Below, piece by piece: positions 58,716-64,000 of a stretch of 64,000 bases of DNA. Source of the stretch: M3007 sp037130425 (GTDB lineage Bacteria > Bacteroidota > Bacteroidia > Chitinophagales > Saprospiraceae); the NCBI GenBank assembly GCA_037130425.1, contig JBAXTB010000001.1, forward strand, positions 1 through 64,000, in the 5' to 3' direction. The notes under the pieces are model-generated. The model made no database searches. It was not told the origin of the DNA and worked only from the letters and a program-made list of their open reading frames with translations. Position 1 is the stretch's first letter; the number at the start of each line of letters is the position of its first letter. Made by a program: the position numbers and the translations under genes.

Positions 58716-60413
58716 AACAGTTCTTTTATCCATTTCCTCCTTAGAAAAATTTGGTGGTTGAATTAAATTAGGTAAAATTCTATTTTCCCTATTTTCACAT
58801 AACTTCAATGCCATTTGTTTATAAACAGTTTGAAATGCGGCTAATGTGTGTTGTCCAAATAATGTAAAACTACCTTCATAATGCTGAAACTGATATTCTT
58901 CATAAGTAGTTGTATAACCACAAAATTCATTAGAATTTGAAGTTATTATAACATCAATTACTCCCCTTTTCTCTAAAACATTTAATAGTGTTTTTTTCAG
59001 TCGTTTACCAGCAATTGTTGAAATCTCTCCTGGGAAGCCCACAATTGCAATTTCACCAATAATGAAAATTTGAATAGGTAATATAATGGGAGCCCAAGTA
59101 TTATTTTTTAAAGCACCAGAATTATATTGTTTTTTTATTTCATACCCTAAGTCCTTTAAACTATTGGGCAATGGGATTTTATTTAAATTAGAATACCCTA
59201 AAATTTTCTTGTCCTGTAACTCAATAAAAATCTTTTTAGTTCCATGAGCTAATTTTAAATGTTGATAACGTATACGGTTCTTTTTAGAGGTTATTAGTGG
59301 TATTCGCCTTAAAGTTTCTTTATATTTATTAATACTATTAAATAATGTAATAGAAACTGAATCTAAAAAGGGTTTATCAATCCCGTCACCCTCTAAAAAA
59401 GAAAGGCCAAGCACAGGTGAGCCCGTTTCATGATTTTTTTTATCATTTGTAAATTCACTATCACAAACGATTTTTGACATATCAACAAAATAATGAATAA
59501 AATCAATTGAATCCTTTAAAGGAATTTGATGATCTTTAGAATCAAAAATGTTTCGTGCATTTTCAAATTGAATAAATCCACTAAAAAAAGCTGATTTAAA
59601 TTCATCATCATATCGACCTCTTGGCCACCACTTAGATCTGCCATAATAATTTGGAGATACGTCACCTTGAGATTCACTGCAAAATGCCGCTACAAAATTT
59701 CGAACTTCCGATTTATCATTTTCAAATAATGAAGCCGCATATCCTTTATTATCAGGATGAATTCGAGAATTTTTTTCAGATATTGAAGTTCCTTTTACAC
59801 CAAACCAATTAATAAGACCCTTATTTACCGACTTATTAGAACAAATTCGAAATTGTTTAATCATTCTATCAATAGCAAATTGAGTACGAGTATCATCAAA
59901 GTATTCAATATCGTTATTGCTATTATAAGCTTCAATTGAGCGATTAAATGCAACATCTGATTCTGAATCAATAAGATCTACATTTAGAAAAACATCACTC
60001 GGTTCAATATCCAAATATGCTATGGAAAGTGCTTCAATGCATGCATTTTTATACGAAGCAAAAATTGAAGGTCTAAATCCTCGAGTACTAAAATTGAAAA
60101 AAGGATAATGAGAATATCCCCCTGGAGCACTGTGTGTGTTTTGAGAACAAAACATTACATTATCAATTGAAAGCATAGAACTAGAATGCTTTAAATTAAA
60201 ACCATCAATTATTGCTTTTTTCAAATGATGTGTTGTAAAGCAACATTCCAAATTTATTATTGCCAACCAAACATTCTCTTTTTTAAAAACAAATGCACGG
60301 GAAAACAAATCATTTTCAATACCATCAGCAAAATGGTCAATATTTCCATATCCTTGCATAGGGACATGCATTTTATTGAAGATAACTTTAGATTTTCCGA
60401 CACCAACAAGCAT
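58710..60413 (-). CDS. Neutral/alkaline ceramidase-like amidohydrolase
   Basis: 567 residues similar to the N-terminal catalytic domain of neutral/alkaline non-lysosomal ceramidases. The N-terminal MQGYGN, the QNTHSAPGGYSHYPFFN motif, FNRSIEAYNSN, the CSESQGDVSPNYYG segment and the late GEIAIVGFPGEIST and GYTTTYEEYQFQHYEG blocks all fit the family. Ceramidases cleave ceramide to sphingosine and a fatty acid. The protein is shorter than many relatives and has no signal peptide, so it may be cytoplasmic or the exact substrate may differ. Some Bacteroidota make sphingolipids. A -7 element lies at 60428-60435. Confidence 0.87.
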   Translation of the reverse strand: MLVGVGKSKVIFNKMHVPMQGYGNIDHFADGIENDLFSRAFVFKKENVWLAIINLECCFTTHHLKKAIIDGFNLKHSSSMLSIDNVMFCSQNTHSAPGGYSHYPFFNFSTRGFRPSIFASYKNACIEALSIAYLDIEPSDVFLNVDLIDSESDVAFNRSIEAYNSNNDIEYFDDTRTQFAIDRMIKQFRICSNKSVNKGLINWFGVKGTSISEKNSRIHPDNKGYAASLFENDKSEVRNFVAAFCSESQGDVSPNYYGRSKWWPRGRYDDEFKSAFFSGFIQFENARNIFDSKDHQIPLKDSIDFIHYFVDMSKIVCDSEFTNDKKNHETGSPVLGLSFLEGDGIDKPFLDSVSITLFNSINKYKETLRRIPLITSKKNRIRYQHLKLAHGTKKIFIELQDKKILGYSNLNKIPLPNSLKDLGYEIKKQYNSGALKNNTWAPIILPIQIFIIGEIAIVGFPGEISTIAGKRLKKTLLNVLEKRGVIDVIITSNSNEFCGYTTTYEEYQFQHYEGSFTLFGQHTLAAFQTVYKQMALKLCENRENRILPNLIQPPNFSKEEMDKRTVL

Positions 60414-60427
60414 AATGATATAAAATT

Positions 60428-60435
60428 CAAAATTA
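60428..60435 (-). promoter_or_regulatory. -7 promoter element (TAATTTTG) of the ceramidase-like gene
   Basis: The minus strand reads TAATTTTG, matching TAnnTTTG, about 14 bp upstream of the ATG at 60413. Confidence 0.45.
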
Positions 60436-60799
60436 AGTTATTTCAGCAAATAGAAATCAAAATAATTATGCCTCATCAGTCCAAAACGTTTAAAATTAGG
60501 GGTAAAAATAGGAGTTGGTCGGGATTAAACCGATATGTTTAATTCAAAAACAAACCAACTCACGGATAAAAGATCACATTATTCACTCAGAGATTTCGAA
60601 AAATTTAAGTGCGGTTCTTTCAATTTATAAGCAGATGTTTTTGAATACTATAAACACAGTAATATTAATGATGCCGGGTCACGCTTTGAGGCACTAATCT
60701 TCTGTTATTTCTCCAAGTCTAATAGATAAAATGATGTTTTAATCGAATGCGCTCTGAACCCAGCGATATAAATCATTTGAGAGTAATTTTGATTGGGTA

Positions 60800-61400
60800 A
60801 TTTTTTGGAAAAAGAAAGTGGCAATAAATCTACAATAGTGATTGATTTTGATGGTTGCATGCATGTTTCCGCAGATTTGATCGATGTAAAAAACACGATG
60901 TATCTAGTCCAAATGGCTTTGAATTCCTGGTAGGAAGCAGTGTCGCATCTGATCGGGCTTTTGTAAATTTTAACTGGTTAAGACAGTACGATGTCCAAAG
61001 TGTTTTATTTGTGATACGTGGAAAAGAAAATATTAAACTTTATTTATACGAATATTTTAAAACTCCATTTGATCAAGCAAATTCGAATGTCTACTATGAC
61101 TGAAAAAGCTATCTAAGTTCAACACAATCAAAAGAAATGTATCCCCAAAAGCTTATAATGGTTCAATTCTTTGACGAATAGCAGCAAATCTACCTGAAAC
61201 TGCTAAAAACAATGTACATTGACAACATCGACCAAATTGGAGCTATAAAAACGTCTATGGAGGGATGGATTGTTCTTTAAGAAATCAAAACATAAAGGGA
61301 TTAATTTTAAAAAAAAACTTCTTTTATGAGGAATTACGAATCAAAGCAGGATTCTATTTTCATTATTCTGATATTTGGAAAGGGTTTGATTTTGACTTTA
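60800..61400 (+). pseudogene. Decayed IS4-family transposase
   Basis: In shifting frames the plus strand gives fragments that line up in order with an IS4-type DDE transposase: DFDGCMHVSADLIDVK (first catalytic Asp region), then FLVGSSVASDRAFVNFNWLR and VLFVIRGKENIKLY (the DRAYVDF and FFVTRAK motifs), then YPQKLIMVQFFDE followed by a stop, then a GLFFKKSKHKGIN fragment at the position of the family ELFFKWIKQ motif. Frameshifts and stops interrupt it, so no active enzyme is possible. The N-terminal part may extend left to about 60500 but is not readable. No terminal inverted repeats were recognised. It sits at the right edge of the AT-rich block. Confidence 0.75.
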
Positions 61401-61555
61401 TAAAAAATCAATTCCTCTATTTTTAAAATAAATAAATATGATAAATTGGGTATTATTGTATACAAAAACAATCAAGATGAATGTACTAAAAAAGTTATTT
61501 CGTGATTTATCTAAATCTAAAATTACCTTATTTGAGATCGAATAAAATCAAACGA

Positions 61556-63190
61556 ATGAAATACAACACAATGTATAGACTATCCTTTATCCTAGGATTT
61601 TTTTTTCTACAAATTATTCCTCTTAATGGCTTTTCTCAAGAAGTAAATAAGTATTGGGTATTTTTCAAAAATAAACCTGATACTGTTTTTGACCCTTTTC
61701 ACTACTTTGATAAAAATACAATTGCCCGTCGAGTTAGGAACCATCTTCCTCTCTATGATTGGTATGATTTACCTGTCAGCAATGAGTATTTATCTATTGT
61801 TCAAAAGAATTGCAGTAAACTTAAAACTCATTCTCGTTGGTTTAATGCAGCAGTAATTTTAGCAACGGATAGTCAAATATCAATAATTAATCAATTTGCT
61901 TTTATAGATACTATTGAGCAAGCAAATCCCTTAACTCTTCAAATTGCAGATTTTACTGAATTTGAGAATAAATTAGAGTTAAACAAAATATCTGATGATT
62001 TGATTTTAGATTCTCAAACAAAAAGGATGGGTGCCGATTTATTAATCGAAAAAGGTCTTACTGGTAAGGGAATACGCATAGCAATATTTGATGTTGGCTT
62101 TTCTGGTGCTGATAAACACACCGCATTTCAGCACATCCGAAGTAGAAATGGAATTCTTAAAACTTGGGATTTCGTTAAAAATGAAGAAAATGTATGGAAA
62201 GGAGGATGGCATGGAACTGCTGTTTGGTCTTGTATAGCCGGTAAACTGAATGGTCGTTGGTCGGGATTAGCAACTGATGCTGAATTCCTTCTAGCGCGAA
62301 CAGAAATTGGTAACAAAGAACCATTTGCTGAAGAAGAATATTGGGTCTCAGCTGCCGAATGGGCAGATAAGAATGGTGCTGACATCATCAACAGCTCCTT
62401 AGGTTATACCGATTCTCGCTATTTCCCTCGTCAAATGGATGGTAAAACTACCTTCATTACACGAGGTGCTAATCTAGCAGCTAAGAAAGGTATGCTTGTG
62501 GTAAACGCTGCCGGAAACGAAGGCGATAGCAATTGGCGTATAGTTGCTGCTCCTGCTGATGCCGATTCAGTTTTAACTATTGGTGGTGTAGAACCCTGTT
62601 GCGATTATCATATCTCATTTAGCTCATATGGTCCAACACGTGACATGCGTATTAAACCCAATGTATGCGCTCAAGGTAGAGCATTTTGTGCCAAAGAAAA
62701 TGGGGAAAGTAATGCCGATGGTACCTCATTCGCAAGTCCGCTTGCTGCCGGTTTTGCTGCATGTGCATGGCAAGCAAAACGTTCACTAAGTAACATGCAG
62801 CTTTTCGACGAACTGCAAAAATGTGCCAGCCTCTTCCCCTATTTTGATTATGCTCATGGTTATGGTGTGCTTTCGGCTGATAGATTCCTAAACAACATAG
62901 TTGCAACGCCATCTTTTGTTGCTAAAAAAGCTTCTACAACAAGTGAAACAGGTGATTCAACTGAGTATATCCAAATTGAAGTGGATGATAAATTCACAAC
63001 AACAAATCCCGAAGGAATGGACTATCTCATGTATTATTGCATTGTAAATACTTCAGGGGGATTGGATTCATATACAGTCATTAAAGTACACGAAAAAATC
63101 CCTGTTCAGTTCAAGACGAATGCCTATTCCACTGGAACAAAACTTCGTATTTCATTACAAGGCTATATGTCTGAAATCCAATTTAAATAA
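61556..63190 (+). CDS. S8 family (subtilisin-like) serine protease
   Basis: About 544 residues with a signal peptide (MYRLSFILGFFFLQIIPLNGFSQ region). The catalytic triad is visible: Asp in IRIAIFDVGFSGAD, His in GGWHGTAVWSCIAGK, and Ser in DGTSFASPLAAGFAA. The oxyanion Asn is in VVNAAGNEGDSN. The propeptide part (YWVFFKNKPDTVFDPFHYFDK) is typical of secreted Bacteroidota subtilases. No T9SS tail is present at the C-terminus, which ends in a short beta-rich region. The frame opens at 61502, but the ATG at 61556 precedes the signal peptide. It overlaps the next gene by one base (TAATG). Confidence 0.93.
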   Translation: MKYNTMYRLSFILGFFFLQIIPLNGFSQEVNKYWVFFKNKPDTVFDPFHYFDKNTIARRVRNHLPLYDWYDLPVSNEYLSIVQKNCSKLKTHSRWFNAAVILATDSQISIINQFAFIDTIEQANPLTLQIADFTEFENKLELNKISDDLILDSQTKRMGADLLIEKGLTGKGIRIAIFDVGFSGADKHTAFQHIRSRNGILKTWDFVKNEENVWKGGWHGTAVWSCIAGKLNGRWSGLATDAEFLLARTEIGNKEPFAEEEYWVSAAEWADKNGADIINSSLGYTDSRYFPRQMDGKTTFITRGANLAAKKGMLVVNAAGNEGDSNWRIVAAPADADSVLTIGGVEPCCDYHISFSSYGPTRDMRIKPNVCAQGRAFCAKENGESNADGTSFASPLAAGFAACAWQAKRSLSNMQLFDELQKCASLFPYFDYAHGYGVLSADRFLNNIVATPSFVAKKASTTSETGDSTEYIQIEVDDKFTTTNPEGMDYLMYYCIVNTSGGLDSYTVIKVHEKIPVQFKTNAYSTGTKLRISLQGYMSEIQFK

Positions 63191-63888
63191 TGAAAAAACT
63201 CTTTTATTCTATTACTCTTCTTATTGGCAGCTTGAATCAATTATCTGCTCAGGATGTTGTATTTAAAATGGATCCAGCAGTAGATACAACTGAAGACAAA
63301 TCTGGACCTAACCTTAAAAACTATTGGCATCCGTATATAAGTTTTGGAATGTGCATCGATCCGGGAAGTGCTGGTGCAACAGTTAAACAGCCGCATCTTG
63401 ATCAGTTTAGCTTCGGTTTTCGATATAAAAATCGTTTAGCTGAACACTTAGCTGTTGGATTAGATATTTCATATAATGTGAACGACTATTCACTCAAACA
63501 AAATGCTTCAAAAACACTTCCTGATACTGTTCAATACAAAAAGCAGGGGATGATATTTTACAATGCCCAAGTTGGAGCATATATACGTTTTAACTTTGGA
63601 AAAAGAGGAAATACCTTAGGAAACTACCTCGATTTAGGTGCTTATGGAGATTACGTAGTGTCGCATGTTCAGTTTACAAAATTCAATCTACCCGATGGTT
63701 CTATCGTTCGAGCTCGTAGAACTCAATTGGATTATTATCAAAAAATCAATTACGGATTACTGGCACGAATTGGATTTAAGAAACTAGTCATTTACGGTCA
63801 ATATCGTTTATCCGATATGTTTTATCCATCTTTAAAAATGGCTGAATTGCCTCGAATTCAAGCAGGTATACAATTTATCCTCCGTTAA
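63190..63888 (+). CDS. Outer-membrane beta-barrel-like protein
   Basis: 232 residues with a signal peptide (MKKLFYSITLLIGSLNQLSAQ). The body has alternating strands with aromatic ends (YISFGMCIDPG, FSFGFRYKNRLAEHLAVGLDISYNV, YNAQVGAYIRFNFG, LDLGAYGDYVVSHVQF, YGLLARIGFKKLVIYGQYRL) and ends on the strand IQAGIQFILR, as in small outer-membrane barrels. No finer family can be given. Its start overlaps the protease stop by one base, so they are coupled; it may anchor or export-assist the protease (inference). Confidence 0.75.
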   Translation: MKKLFYSITLLIGSLNQLSAQDVVFKMDPAVDTTEDKSGPNLKNYWHPYISFGMCIDPGSAGATVKQPHLDQFSFGFRYKNRLAEHLAVGLDISYNVNDYSLKQNASKTLPDTVQYKKQGMIFYNAQVGAYIRFNFGKRGNTLGNYLDLGAYGDYVVSHVQFTKFNLPDGSIVRARRTQLDYYQKINYGLLARIGFKKLVIYGQYRLSDMFYPSLKMAELPRIQAGIQFILR

Positions 63889-63894
63889 TTTAAG

Positions 63895-64000
63895 GTGCGT
63901 ATAGCTGTTAATACTCGTTTGTTGCAGTCGGGAAAACTCGAGGGCATCGGCTGGTTTTCATTCGAAACACTCCGTCGCATCACTCTGGCTCATCCCGAAC
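63895..64000 (+). CDS. Glycosyltransferase (GT4-like), N-terminal fragment
   Basis: A reading frame starting with GTG at 63895, 6 bp after the barrel gene stop, runs off the window end. It begins VRIAVNTRLLQSGKLEGIG and continues WFSFETLRRITLAHPE, which is the usual N-terminus of GT4-type glycosyltransferases in Bacteroidota, including the glycine-rich EGIGWF donor-side loop. Only 35 codons are visible. Confidence 0.7.
   Translation, partial: MRIAVNTRLLQSGKLEGIGWFSFETLRRITLAHPE

Overview
The window reads as DNA from the phylum Bacteroidota. The evidence is type IX secretion (T9SS) C-terminal sorting domains of both classes (type A and the gliding-motility type B), SprB-like repeats, a GWxTD protein, Reg_prop/Y_Y_Y sensor architecture, and repeated TAnnTTTG -7 promoter elements with almost no Shine-Dalgarno sequences. 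The left 36 kb, with about half G+C, large T9SS adhesins and palindromic intergenic repeats, resembles Saprospiria or Chitinophagia-like genomes. That finer placement is inference.

Layout. (1) 0-12 kb, almost all minus strand: a lysylphosphatidylglycerol-synthase-type membrane protein, an ATP-grasp ligase, a conserved secreted protein usually labelled asparagine synthetase B, a TolB-like propeller, a large metallophosphoesterase, an SRPBCC protein and uvrA. (2) 12-28.7 kb, secreted/surface block: a 2442-residue adhesin made of 29 Ig-like units in an A-B-C higher-order repeat, a reprolysin-like metalloprotease with P-domain and SprB repeats, a thioredoxin-fold T9SS protein, and divergent from it two paralogous small T9SS proteins. 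(3) 28.8-36 kb: an Atg22/UMF1-type transporter overlapping an acyl-CoA synthetase, a DinB protein and another large T9SS protein with Calx-beta-like and P-domain regions. (4) 36.1-40.3 kb, a small defence island: an MmeI-like single-chain restriction-modification enzyme followed by a three-gene operon (ADP-ribosyltransferase-like protein, small partner, SecB-like chaperone). This looks like a toxin-antitoxin-chaperone system of the CmdTAC type and is the most interesting item in the window. (5) 40.6-50.6 kb: tRNA-Asp, thyA-folA-GMC oxidoreductase, an NrtR-like Nudix regulator, MarC, an envelope operon (GWxTD, LpxL-like acyltransferase, GT2) and glpK. (6) 50.9-61.5 kb, very AT-rich: TlpA-like thioredoxin, AddB-like nuclease, Reg_prop/SpoIIE phosphatase, neutral ceramidase homologue and a decayed IS4-type transposase. 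(7) 61.5-64 kb: subtilisin-like protease, an outer-membrane barrel-like protein and the start of a glycosyltransferase.

Base composition falls sharply across about 40.3-40.9 kb, and again inside 50.6-61.5 kb. The first step coincides with the defence island and tRNA-Asp. It could be a real island boundary, or a join between two different Bacteroidota genomes in the assembly; read coverage would decide. Intergenic DNA in the left part carries three classes of palindromic or dispersed repeat and a heptanucleotide microsatellite.
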